From an uncultured Flavobacteriaceae bacterium (GTDB taxonomy: Bacteria; Bacteroidota; Bacteroidia; Flavobacteriales; Flavobacteriaceae), in the NCBI GenBank assembly GCA_913065125.1, contig CAJYAG010000005.1, positions 99,804 through 163,803 on the forward strand: a stretch of 64,000 bases of DNA, written 5' to 3'. Both the position numbers and the translations under genes were made by a program. This document shows positions 1-10,400 of this stretch, piece by piece. Under the pieces are notes generated by a model that was not told where the DNA came from, did not search any database, and was given only the letters and a program-made list of their open reading frames with translations. Position 1 is the stretch's first letter, and every line of letters starts with the position of its first letter.

Positions 1-1
1 T

Positions 2-3000
2 TTAGCAAATACTAAGGAAATTTATATTTGTTCTGGAGCTGGAATTTATAATTCGGAATCAAATTCTACCTATAAAAACTTAATAATAAGAGGAAATTTA
101 AGTGCAGAATCTGGTGGAGGAATGTTTAGTTATATGTCAACTCCTAAATTAGAAAATATACTTATTGAAAGTAATATGGCTAATGACGGTGGAGGCTTAA
201 CAAATCAAGGAAACACAAATGCAACACTAACAAATGTTACTGTTTTTGGTAATAAATCATCAACAAATACTAGCGGAGGCATCTACAATACTGGTGCTAC
301 GGTAGTTGTAAATAATAGTATTATTTGGAACCTTATCGAGAATGAAGGAACGGGTTCTTACATAGCCAATAATAGCATTATAAAAGGAAGTTCAGTTACA
401 ACAAATGATAATATTGATGCTACAAGTATCACGGAAACCACTCTTTTTAAAGATCCAACAAATGGAGATTATAGTTTAAATCCAAGTATTTTAAATACGG
501 CAATAAATGCAGGAGACAACACATTGTACACTGGTACCATTGCAACAGACAAAGATGTAGCAGGCAATGCACGTTTGTTTGATGGAACATCCACTACAGA
601 TGTTATCGATTTAGGAGCCTATGAATTACAACAAGAACCAATACCATTGGCACCTAAAACAGCTATATCATTACAAATTTATGCAGGAGTAAAAACAGTA
701 AGTGATTTAGCTATTACTGGAACTGCAATAAAATGGTATGATGCTGCAACTGCAGGTAACTTTTTAGAAAATACCACAGTTCTTACAGACAACACCACCT
801 ATTACGCAAGCCAAACTGTAAACGGAGTAGAAAGCACAGATAGAAAAGCGGTAACCACTAAAAAAATTAGTGAATCCAACCAAACTTTTTTAAGTAGTGC
901 CAATCCAACAGTTACCAATTTAGTAGCTACGCCAACTACCAATGCAACGGTTAAATGGTTTACCACAGCTACAAATGGCACTGCTTTAGAAAATACAGCA
1001 ACATTAACTACAGGTACGTATTATGTGGAGCAAACTTCTTCTTTGTTAACCATAGAAACTTTAGGGAGTAATTTTTCTCAACCTTTTGGACTTACCGTGC
1101 AATCTGATGGAAAAATTTTGGTGGCAGATACCAATAACAATGTTATCAAACGGATGGACGCAGATGGAACGAATATACAAATTTTAGGGAGTGGTTTTAA
1201 TAAACCTCGTGGAGTTGCCCTACAATCTGACGGAAAAATTTTGGTAGCAGACGCTGGTAATAACAGTATTAAACGTATGGATGCAGATGGATCTAATATA
1301 GTAACCCTAAACAGTACATTTAATCAACCTCATGGGCTTGCTGTTCAATCTGATGGAAAAATTTTAGTGGCAGATAGCTATAACAGTGCTATTAAACGTA
1401 TGGATGCAGATGGTTCTAATATCGTAACTTTAGGAACTGGGTTTAGTTATCCTTATGGAATTACGGTACAATCTGATGGGAAAATTTTGGTAGCAGATGC
1501 TGAAAATAGTGCTGTTAAACGTATGGATACAGATGGATCTAACATGCAAATTTTAGGGAGTGGATTTACTGCTCCTTCTGGAGTTGCACTACAATCTGAT
1601 GGTAAAATTTTAGTAGCAGGTTCTGGTAGCAATCCAATTAAACGTATGGATGCAGATGGCACAAATATCGTAACTTTAGGAAGTGGATTTAATATTTCTC
1701 GTGGCGTAGCCGTACAATCAGATGGAAAAATTTTAGTGGCAGATACCTTTAACAATGCAATTAAACGCATTACAGAAGTAGCTACAAGTAACCGTATTGC
1801 GGTAACAGTTGTTATCATACCACCAGCACCAATAACAAGCTATGCTACCCAAGTATATGCTGGAGATAGTAAAACGTTAGCAACTTTAGAAATTACAGGT
1901 ACCGCCATAAAATGGTACGATGCAGCAACAGCAGGTAACTTTTTAGAAAATACCACAGTACTTACAGATAATACCACCTACTACGCAAGCCAAACCATAA
2001 ACGGTGTAGAAAGCACTAGCAGAATCGCAGTAACTGCTAAAAAAATTAGTGAAAACAACCAAACTTTTTTAAGTAGTAGCAACCCAACCGTTGCCAATTT
2101 AGTAGCTACACCAAGTACAGGTGCAACAGCAAAATGGTTTACCAATGCTACAGGTGGTACTGCTTTAATAAATACAACTGCATTGGCTACTGCTACCTAT
2201 TATGTAGAACAAAACACACCTTTAACTATAGAAACGGTAGGTAGTGGATTTAGTTTTCCTTATGGGGTAGCGGAACAATCCGATGGAAAGATTTTGGTAG
2301 CAGATACTTCCAATAACGCTATCAAACGTATGGATGCCGATGGTACAAATATTGTAACGGTAGCGAATGGATTTAATAAACCTCGCGGAGTTGCGGTACA
2401 AGCGGATGGAAAGATTTTGGTAGTAGATACTGATAATCATGCTATCAAACGCATGGATGCCGATGGTTCTAATATTGTAACCTTAAGCAGTGGATTTAAT
2501 AAACCTTATGGCGTTACGGTACAAGCGGATGGAAAGATTTTGGTAGCAGATGCTTTTAATCATGCTATTAAGCGTATGGATGCCGATGGAACGAATATTG
2601 TAACCTTAGGTAGTGGGTTTCATATTCCTAGTGGAGTTGCGGTACAAGCGGATGGAAAGATTTTGGTAGCAGATCATGGTAATCACGCTGTTAAGCGTAT
2701 GAATGCCGATGGAACAAATATCGATATTTTAAGTAGTGGATTCAATTATCCTTCTAGTGTTGCTGTACAATCTGATGGTAAAATTTTGATTACTGACACT
2801 AGCAATAACGCTATTAAACGTATGGATTCCGACGGTACAAATATAGTAACCCTAGGTAGTGGATTTGGTTCTCCTTATGGCGTTGCGGTACAAGCAAACG
2901 GAAAGATTTTAGCGACAGATTATGCTAATAGCGCTATTAAACGTATTACAGAAGCAACTGTAAGTAATCGTGTGGCGGTAAGTGTTATAATTGAAACACC

Positions 3001-6000
3001 AGCACCAACTACCAGCTATGCTACGCAAGTATTTGCAGGAGCAAGTAAAACACTAAGCGATCTACAAGTTACAGGTACTGCTATAAAATGGTACGATGCT
3101 GCAACAGCGGGTACCTTGTTAGACAATACTACCGTTTTGGTAGACAACACCACGTATTATGCAAGCCAAACTATAAACAGCGTAGAAAGTACAGATAGAC
3201 TTGCTGTAACCGTGAAAAAAATAAGCGAAGCCAGCCAAACTTTTTTAAGTAATAGCAACCCAACCGTTGCCAATTTAGTAGCGACACCAAGTACAGGTGC
3301 AACAGCAAAATGGTTTACCACTGCTACAGGTGGTACTGCTTTAGTAAATACAACTACATTAAGTACTGCTACCTATTATGTAGAGCAAGCACTTCCTTCG
3401 ATAACCATAGAAACGGTAGGTAATGGATTTGATGAACCTCGTAGAGTTGCGGTACAAGCGGATGGTAAAATTTTGGTGGCTGATACTTATAATAATGCTA
3501 TTAAACGCATGGATGCCGATGGTACTAATATTGTAACCCTAGCCAGTAGTGGATTTAATTTTCCTTCAGGAATTGCGGTACAAGCGGACGGAAAAATCTT
3601 AGTAGCAGACACTAATAATAGTGCTATTAAGCGTATGGATGTCGATGGTTCTAATATTGTAACCCTAGGTAGTGGATTTAATGCACCTTATAGCGTTGCG
3701 GTACAAGCGGATGGAAAGATTTTGGTGGCAAATGCTGGTAATAGTACTATAAAGCGTATGGATGCCGATGGTACAAATATAGTAACCCTAGGTAGTGGTT
3801 TTAATTTACCTCGTGACGTTGCGGTACAAGCGGACGGAAAGATTTTGGTAGCTGATAGTTCTAATAATGTTATAAAACGCATGGATGCCGATGGTACTAA
3901 TATTGTAACCCTAGCCAGTGGATTTAATAATCCTCGAGGCGTTGCGGTACAAGCAGATGGAAAGATTTTGGTTGCAGATATTTATAATAATGCTATAAAA
4001 CGCATGGATGCCGACGGTACGAATATAGAAACGCTAGCCAGTAGTGGATTTAATTTTCCTACTGGAGTTACGGTACAAGCAGATGGAATTATTTTGGTTG
4101 CAGATACTGGTAATAACGCTATTAAACGTATTACAGAAGCAATTGTAAGTAATCGTGTGGCGGTAAGTGTTGCAATTGAAACATCAGCACCAACTAGCAC
4201 TTATGCTACGCAAGTATTTGCTGGCACAAAAACACTAAGCGATCTACAAGTTACAGGTACTGCTATAAAATGGTACGATGCAGCAACAGCAGGCACCTTG
4301 TTAGACAATACTACCGTTTTGATAGACAACACCACGTATTATGCAAGCCAAACTATAAACAGCGTAGAAAGTACAGATAGACTTGCTGTAACCGTAAAAA
4401 AAATAAGTGAAGCCAGCCAAACTTTTTTAAGTAGTAGCAACCCAACAGTTGCTAATTTAGTAAGTATGCCAAGTACAGACTATAGTGCTAAATGGTTTAC
4501 TACCGCATCTGGCGGAACCGTTTTAGAAAATACAACAGCATTAAATTCTGGGACGTATTATGTAGAACAAAGCAGACTTTTCAACATAGAAACGATAGCG
4601 AGTGTATTTGATGGCCCTTATGGAGTTGCGGTACAAGCTGATGGCAAAATTTTGATAGCAGATACTAATAATAATGCCATCAAACGCATGGATGCCGATG
4701 GTACAAATATTGTAATCCTAGGCAGTGGATTTAGTGCTCCTCATGGAGTTGCCATTCAATCGGATGGTAAAATTGTAGTTGCAGATTACAATAATAGCGC
4801 CATCAAACGGATGGATGCTGATGGAAAGAATATCGAAACACTAGGAAGTGGGTTTAGTTTCCCTAGGGGCGTTGCCATTCAATCGGATGGTAAAATTGTA
4901 GTTGCTGATAGCAATAATAACGTTATTAAACGTATGAATTCGGATGGTTCTAATTTAGAGGTTTTAGGGGGTGGAGGATTTAATTTTCCTTCTGGAGTTG
5001 CCATTCAATCGGATGGTAAAATTGTAGTTGCTGATTTAGATAATAACGCCATCAAACGGATGGATGCTGATGGAAAGAATATCGAAACACTAGGAAGTGG
5101 GTTTAGTGCCCCTAATGACGTTGTCATTCAATCGGATGGTAAAATTGTAGTTGCAGATTTAGGTAATAACTCCATCAAACGGATGGATGCTGATGGAAAG
5201 AATATCGAAACACTAGGAAGTGGGTTTAGTTACCCTAGCGACGTTGCCATTCAATCTGACGGAAAAATTTTGGTAGCAGATACATACAATAACGCCATTA
5301 AACGTATTACAGAAGCAACGATTAGCAATCGTGTGGCGGTAAGTATTGTTGTAAAAACAACACCAACAATTACTTTTGCAGATTTCACAAAAACTTACGG
5401 TGATGCAGCTTTTGATTTAGCAGCAACATCAACTTCATCAGCAACGGTTACGTATAGTGTTGTTGCAGGTGGTACAGGTGAAATTAGCTTATCGGGTAAA
5501 AACATCACTCTCGTAAATGCAGGGACTGTAACCTTAAAAGCGAGTGTAGCTGAAAACGCTACTTATGAAGCTGCTGAAAAAGAAATAACACTTACTATTA
5601 ATAAAGCCGAATTAACCGTAACTGCAGATAATAAGTCAAGAGTTTACGGAGAATCAAATCCAACCTTAACCTTTGCCTATTCAGGATTTAAAAATTTAGA
5701 GGACGCAACAGCCTTAACCACAGTACCAACAGCCAGTACAACAGCAAGTGTAGCTTCTAATGTTGGAACTTATGATGTTGAAGTTGCCAATGGAGTTGCT
5801 ACCAACTACTCATTTAAATATGTAAAAGGAACTTTAGAAATCACTAAAAAAGCAATCACAATTACTGCGGATGCAACAACGAAAGTGTATGGAGAGTCAG
5901 ATCCAGCTTTAACCTATACTGCAAGTCCAAGTTTAGAAGCAGGCGATTCTTTTATAGGAAACTTAACAAGAGTAACTGGCGAAGATGCTAATACCTATGC

Positions 6001-6808
6001 AATTTTACAAGGAACATTATCTGCTGGAACAAATTATACAATTACTTTTGTTTCTAAAGATTTTACCATCACTAAAAAAGCAATCACAATTACTGCGGAT
6101 GCAACAACGAAAGTGTATGGAGAGTCAGATCCAGCTTTAACCTATACTGCAAGTCCAAGTTTAGAAACAGGCGATTCTTTTATAGGAAGCTTAACAAGAG
6201 TAACTGGCGAAGATGCTAATACCTATGCAATTTTACAAGGAACATTATCTGCTGGAACAAATTATACAATTACTTTTGTTTCCAAAAACTTTACGATTAC
6301 TAAAGCATCTCAAACAATTACTTTTGGGGAGATAACGCATAGTGATTCAGATGTTTTTGATTTGACTGCAACAAGCACTTCTGGTTTAGCAATTGTGTAT
6401 ACAAGTTCAAATACTAATGTAGCAACTATTTCAGGAAATACAGTAACGGTAGTATCAGCAGGAACTACAAGTATTACTGCAACTCAGCCTGGAAATAATA
6501 ATTATAAGGCCGCTACAGCTGTGGCACAAACATTAACAGTAACAACTCTTGGTGTTGAAGAGGATGCCGTTCTATTAAAAGCGGTGAAATTGTATCCAAA
6601 TCCGGCTGTAAATTCGATACGTTTAGATATTGGTATGGTTAATACTGCTGCAATTCAAATTTTTGATATTAACGGTAAGTTAGTGATCGAAAAAAAGAAC
6701 TACCAATCTAAAGAAATTGTAAATATATCTTCATTAAAAACAGGTGTATATCTTATAAGAGTAGTAAGTACAAAAGGAAATGCAATAAAGAAATTTATTA
6801 AAAACTAA
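2..6808 (+). CDS. Giant secreted multidomain protein (beta-helix, Ig-like, NHL propellers, MBG, T9SS tail), 5' partial
   Basis: The frame is open to the left window edge: codons from position 2 to the ATG at 122 contain no stop and read as beta-helix sequence, so the gene starts outside the window and the ATG at 122 is internal. Visible order: right-handed beta-helix type repeats with GGG/GGI-N turns (about 2-500), an anchor-like segment (about 500-640), four modules of Ig-like sequence (motifs TGTAIKWYDAATAG and AKWFTTATGGT) each followed by six NHL blades (DGKILVADxxNNAIKRMDADG), three to four MBG/bacterial Ig-like repeats (about 5365-6540), and a C-terminal type A sorting domain (LYPNPAVNSIRLDI ... 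KTGVYLIRV ... KKFIKN). The family is exported by Sec and then by the T9SS and ends up secreted or cell-surface attached. Ligand and function cannot be read from sequence; adhesion or binding of glycans or proteins is inference. A terminator follows. Confidence 0.9.
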   Translation, partial: LANTKEIYICSGAGIYNSESNSTYKNLIIRGNLSAESGGGMFSYMSTPKLENILIESNMANDGGGLTNQGNTNATLTNVTVFGNKSSTNTSGGIYNTGATVVVNNSIIWNLIENEGTGSYIANNSIIKGSSVTTNDNIDATSITETTLFKDPTNGDYSLNPSILNTAINAGDNTLYTGTIATDKDVAGNARLFDGTSTTDVIDLGAYELQQEPIPLAPKTAISLQIYAGVKTVSDLAITGTAIKWYDAATAGNFLENTTVLTDNTTYYASQTVNGVESTDRKAVTTKKISESNQTFLSSANPTVTNLVATPTTNATVKWFTTATNGTALENTATLTTGTYYVEQTSSLLTIETLGSNFSQPFGLTVQSDGKILVADTNNNVIKRMDADGTNIQILGSGFNKPRGVALQSDGKILVADAGNNSIKRMDADGSNIVTLNSTFNQPHGLAVQSDGKILVADSYNSAIKRMDADGSNIVTLGTGFSYPYGITVQSDGKILVADAENSAVKRMDTDGSNMQILGSGFTAPSGVALQSDGKILVAGSGSNPIKRMDADGTNIVTLGSGFNISRGVAVQSDGKILVADTFNNAIKRITEVATSNRIAVTVVIIPPAPITSYATQVYAGDSKTLATLEITGTAIKWYDAATAGNFLENTTVLTDNTTYYASQTINGVESTSRIAVTAKKISENNQTFLSSSNPTVANLVATPSTGATAKWFTNATGGTALINTTALATATYYVEQNTPLTIETVGSGFSFPYGVAEQSDGKILVADTSNNAIKRMDADGTNIVTVANGFNKPRGVAVQADGKILVVDTDNHAIKRMDADGSNIVTLSSGFNKPYGVTVQADGKILVADAFNHAIKRMDADGTNIVTLGSGFHIPSGVAVQADGKILVADHGNHAVKRMNADGTNIDILSSGFNYPSSVAVQSDGKILITDTSNNAIKRMDSDGTNIVTLGSGFGSPYGVAVQANGKILATDYANSAIKRITEATVSNRVAVSVIIETPAPTTSYATQVFAGASKTLSDLQVTGTAIKWYDAATAGTLLDNTTVLVDNTTYYASQTINSVESTDRLAVTVKKISEASQTFLSNSNPTVANLVATPSTGATAKWFTTATGGTALVNTTTLSTATYYVEQALPSITIETVGNGFDEPRRVAVQADGKILVADTYNNAIKRMDADGTNIVTLASSGFNFPSGIAVQADGKILVADTNNSAIKRMDVDGSNIVTLGSGFNAPYSVAVQADGKILVANAGNSTIKRMDADGTNIVTLGSGFNLPRDVAVQADGKILVADSSNNVIKRMDADGTNIVTLASGFNNPRGVAVQADGKILVADIYNNAIKRMDADGTNIETLASSGFNFPTGVTVQADGIILVADTGNNAIKRITEAIVSNRVAVSVAIETSAPTSTYATQVFAGTKTLSDLQVTGTAIKWYDAATAGTLLDNTTVLIDNTTYYASQTINSVESTDRLAVTVKKISEASQTFLSSSNPTVANLVSMPSTDYSAKWFTTASGGTVLENTTALNSGTYYVEQSRLFNIETIASVFDGPYGVAVQADGKILIADTNNNAIKRMDADGTNIVILGSGFSAPHGVAIQSDGKIVVADYNNSAIKRMDADGKNIETLGSGFSFPRGVAIQSDGKIVVADSNNNVIKRMNSDGSNLEVLGGGGFNFPSGVAIQSDGKIVVADLDNNAIKRMDADGKNIETLGSGFSAPNDVVIQSDGKIVVADLGNNSIKRMDADGKNIETLGSGFSYPSDVAIQSDGKILVADTYNNAIKRITEATISNRVAVSIVVKTTPTITFADFTKTYGDAAFDLAATSTSSATVTYSVVAGGTGEISLSGKNITLVNAGTVTLKASVAENATYEAAEKEITLTINKAELTVTADNKSRVYGESNPTLTFAYSGFKNLEDATALTTVPTASTTASVASNVGTYDVEVANGVATNYSFKYVKGTLEITKKAITITADATTKVYGESDPALTYTASPSLEAGDSFIGNLTRVTGEDANTYAILQGTLSAGTNYTITFVSKDFTITKKAITITADATTKVYGESDPALTYTASPSLETGDSFIGSLTRVTGEDANTYAILQGTLSAGTNYTITFVSKNFTITKASQTITFGEITHSDSDVFDLTATSTSGLAIVYTSSNTNVATISGNTVTVVSAGTTSITATQPGNNNYKAATAVAQTLTVTTLGVEEDAVLLKAVKLYPNPAVNSIRLDIGMVNTAAIQIFDINGKLVIEKKNYQSKEIVNISSLKTGVYLIRVVSTKGNAIKKFIKN
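664..5350 (+). repeat. Four tandem Ig-plus-six-blade NHL modules of about 1.18 kb
   Basis: Equivalent points of the modules fall at 664, 1841, 3017 and 4202, giving periods of 1177, 1176 and 1185 bp. Each module encodes about 130 residues of Ig-like sequence and then exactly six NHL blades of about 41 residues. The last blade breaks into KRITEA-type sequence that leads to the next Ig segment. Blades inside one module resemble each other more than their counterparts in other modules: VQSDGKILVAD dominates module 1, VQADGKILVAD modules 2-3, IQSDGKIVVAD module 4. Confidence 0.9.
5852..6307 (+). repeat. Two 228-bp tandem copies encoding MBG domains
   Basis: The two copies (5852-6079 and 6080-6307) are almost identical in DNA, differing at a handful of positions, for example GAAGCAGGC versus GAAACAGGC. 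Each encodes a 76-residue unit with the motif KVYGESDPALTY. The identity at silent sites indicates a recent duplication or gene conversion. Confidence 0.85.
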
Positions 6809-6853
6809 CTCTATATTGCATCCCTTGCAAGTTTAGGGGTTTGTAAGGATATT

Positions 6854-6884
6854 AAAACCGACACAACAATGTGTCGGTTTTTTT
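6854..6884 (+). terminator. Rho-independent terminator of the giant T9SS gene
   Basis: An 11-bp perfect stem (AAAACCGACAC / GTGTCGGTTTT) with a six-base loop is followed by a T-run, 46 bases after the stop codon at 6808. Confidence 0.9.
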
Positions 6885-7049
6885 ATTAGAAAATTGTTGA
6901 GTTCAGTTACTTTTTGTTTCAAACAGAAATCTCTTTAACAATACTATTAAATTAAGGTATCTTATTTACGCTTTAATTTGCTACAATGAGTATGCATTTA
7001 TATTGAATAAATAAAGGTACATCTAAGTGTATGCAATAAATAGACATAA

Positions 7050-7079
7050 AAAAACCGAAACTAATACGTTTCGGTTTTT
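7050..7079 (-). terminator. Terminator of the rpoBC-DUF3467 transcription unit
   Basis: A 12-bp stem (AAAAACCGAAAC / GTTTCGGTTTTT) with a six-base loop lies 3 bases after the DUF3467 stop. The stem ends in A/T runs on both sides, so it could act in both directions; the gene context favours minus-strand use. Confidence 0.85.
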
Positions 7080-7082
7080 GTT

Positions 7083-7394
7083 TTATGCTTCACCAGTGGG
7101 TCCAAAATTCATTGGAATTGGTGGTTGTTCGTACTCTTTAATTTCACCGTGAGCTTGTTCAAATCTTTGTACATTATCTGCCAAAGCTTTGGTTAATCTC
7201 TTAGCGTGTTGAGGCGTTAAAATAATTCTAGATTTTACTTTTGCTTTTGGTACTCCGGGCATTACGTTGATAAAATCAACAATAAATTCTGAAACCGAAT
7301 GATTGATAATTGCCAAATTAGAATAGGTTCCGTCTGCAACAGCTTCATCTAATTCTATATTTAATTGCCCTTGTTCGTTTTTAGTATCCTCCAT
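7083..7394 (-). CDS. DUF3467 family protein
   Basis: This 103-residue acidic soluble protein has no signal peptide or membrane segment. It matches the DUF3467 family, which Bacteroidota usually encode directly after rpoC: conserved features are an N-terminal QLNIELDE segment, a central SNLAIINHSVSEFIVDF strand, and PGVPKAKVKSRIILTPQHAK followed by a helix. The biochemical role of the family is not established; its location suggests a link with transcription, which is inference. It follows rpoC by 50 bp, but a strong terminator-like hairpin fills that space, so its expression is probably set by read-through or by a promoter inside rpoC. Confidence 0.85.
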   Translation of the reverse strand: MEDTKNEQGQLNIELDEAVADGTYSNLAIINHSVSEFIVDFINVMPGVPKAKVKSRIILTPQHAKRLTKALADNVQRFEQAHGEIKEYEQPPIPMNFGPTGEA

Positions 7395-7407
7395 AGTAAT
7401 AGTATTA

Positions 7408-7439
7408 AAAAAGCCTACAAATTAATTTGTAGGCTTTTT
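7408..7439 (-). terminator. Terminator-like perfect palindrome between rpoC and DUF3467
   Basis: A 32-bp perfect palindrome (16-base arm AAAAAGCCTACAAATT) begins 5 bases after the rpoC stop codon and ends in T5 on both strands. It fits an intrinsic terminator after rpoC. It leaves only 13 bases to the DUF3467 start codon at 7394. Confidence 0.8.
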
Positions 7440-7444
7440 ATTAT

Positions 7445-10400
7445 TTATAGATTTTTTTCCATTTCTTCTTTTGGACCTACAATGATATGATCGTATTGTC
7501 TCATACCTGTTCCTGCTGGAATTCTCTTACCAACAATAACATTTTCTTTCAATCCTTCTAAAGTATCTATTTTACCATTAACGGCTGCTTCATTTAACAC
7601 TTTCGTGGTTTCCTGGAACGATGCCGCAGAGATAAACGATTTAGTTTGTAGCGAAGCTCTTGTAATACCTTGCAACACTTGTTCTGCTGTTGCTGGCTGA
7701 GCGTCTCTTGCTGAAGCTAAATTTTTATCATTTCTACGTAAAATAGAGTTTTCATCTCTTAACTGACGTGAAGTAATGATTTGACCTGCTTTTAAATTTT
7801 CAGAGTCTCCTGCATCTTCAACAACTTTCATTCCGTAAATTGCGTCATTTTCTTCGATAAAGTCATTTTTATGAATCAATTGATTTTCTAGGAAAAGTGT
7901 ATCTCCAGAATCAATAATTCTAACTTTACGCATCATTTGACGTACTACAACCTCAAAGTGTTTGTCGTTAATTTTCACACCTTGTAAACGATAAACTTCT
8001 TGAATTTCGTTTACTAAATATTCTTGTACAGCAGATGGCCCTTGAATGTTCAGGATATCGATTGGAGTAATTGCTCCGTCAGATAATGGCATCCCTGCTT
8101 TAATGAAATCATTTTCTTGTACTAAAATTTGGTTAGACAACTTGATTAAGTATTTTCTAACATCACCTGTTTTAGATTCAACAATAATTTCTCTATTACC
8201 ACGCTTAATTTTCCCGAAAGAAACAACTCCGTCAATTGCTGCAACTACAGCAGGATTAGAAGGGTTACGTGCTTCAAATAATTCTGTTACACGAGGTAAA
8301 CCTCCTGTAATATCTCCAGCTTTTCCTGATTTACGAGGAATTTTTACTAAGATTTTACCAGATTCTACAGCTTCTCCATTGTCAATCATTAAGTGAGCTC
8401 CAACAGGTAAACTATAAGAACGCAACGCATTACCATCTTTATCTTCAATAATTAAAGAAGGAATAATTTTCTTATTCTTAGAATCTGTAATTACTTTTTC
8501 TTGGAAACCTGTTTGTTCATCAATTTCTACAGAGTAGTTAATTCCTTGTTCTAAATCATCAAAACGAACTTTACCTCCAAATTCAGAAACAATTACACCG
8601 TTAAATGAATCCCACTGACAAACTACATCACCTTTCTTAATGGTTTTTCTATCTTTATCAAAAATTGTAGAACCATAAGGAATGTTATTTGTACTTAAAG
8701 TAATTCCTGTTTTCTTATCAACAACTTTAATTTCTGCAGTTCTAGAGATTACAATATCAATTTCTTCTCCATTGGCATCTTTACTTTTTACAGTACGTAA
8801 ATCTTCGATTGAAACTTTACCTCCAAAACTAGCAATTAACTTATTATCTTCAGAAATATTTCCTGCAACTCCCCCAACGTGGAAAGTTCTTAATGTTAAT
8901 TGTGTACCAGGTTCACCAATAGATTGTGCTGCAATTACACCAACTGCTTCACCAATTTGTACTTTATTGCGAGTAGATAAACTCTGTCCGTAACATTTAG
9001 CACAAATCCCTTTACTTGATTCACAAGTTAAAGCAGAACGTACTTGAACTCTATCGATTCCTGATGCTTCAATAGCTTCCGCAACTTTTGAAGAAATTTC
9101 TTCTCCAGCACTTACTAATAAATCATCTGTTAATGGTGCATATACATTTTGTAAAGAAACACGCCCTTCAACTCTTTCTGATAATGATTCAACGATTTCA
9201 TCATTTTTCTTTAATGGCATTACTTCTAAGCCTCTTAAAGTACCACAATCTTCTTCGTTGATAATTACATCTTGAGATACATCTACTAAACGACGCGTTA
9301 AATAACCTGCATCGGCAGTTTTTAATGCTGTATCGGCTAATCCTTTACGAGCACCGTGCGTTGAGATAAAGTATTCAAGAATTGATAATCCTTCCTTAAA
9401 GTTAGAAAGAATTGGATTTTCAATAATTTCTCCACCACCTGCTGTAGATTTTTTAGGTTTTGCCATTAATCCACGCATACCTGTTAACTGACGGATTTGT
9501 TCTTTAGAACCCCTCGCACCAGAATCTAGCATCATGTATACTGAGTTAAACCCTTGTTGATCTTCACGTAAACGCTTCATAGATAATTCTGTTAATCTGT
9601 TGTTCGTAGAACCCCAAATGTCAATTACCTGATTGTAACGTTCTTTGTTTGTTAACATTCCCATGTTATAGTTTGCAATAATTCCGTCCACTTCTTCATT
9701 CGCTTCAGCAATCATTTTTGTTTTTTCCTCAGGAATAATAATATCACCTAAACTAAATGATAATCCTCCTTGGAATGCAAACTTATATCCCATGTTTTTA
9801 ATATTATCTAAAAATTCTCCAGTTGTAGGAATATCAGTAGCTTTTAAAATTCTACCAATAATACCACGTAAAGATTTTTTAGTTAATACATCATTAATAT
9901 ATCCAGCTTTAGCAGGTACTACTTCGTTAAATAATACTCTACCAACTGTAGTTTTAATAATTTTTCTAACCTGTTCTCCGTTTTCATCAATGTCGTAAGT
10001 TCTTACTTTAATACCTGCGTTTAAGTCAACCATTTCTTCGTTAAAAGCAATGTTTACTTCTTCAGGTGAATAAAAAGTTAAGCCTTCTCCTTTAATTGGA
10101 ACTTCTGGAGTAGAGATTCTTTCTTTAGTCATATAGTACAATCCAAGTACCATATCCTGAGAAGGAACTGTTACTGGAGCACCATTTGCAGGATTTAAGA
10201 TATTGTGAGAAGCCAACATTAATAATTGTGCTTCTAAAATAGCTTCTGGTCCTAATGGTAAATGTACTGCCATTTGATCTCCATCAAAATCGGCATTAAA
10301 TGCCGTACACACTAATGGGTGTAATTGAATTGCTTTTCCTTCAATTAATTTTGGTTGAAAAGCTTGGATTCCTAAACGGTGAAGCGTTGGAGCACGGTTT

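Noticed and set aside
1453..4200. Several minus-strand open frames inside the giant T9SS gene
   Set aside because: They are antisense shadows of the repeated NHL blades, with repeated low-complexity translations and no promoter or family match.
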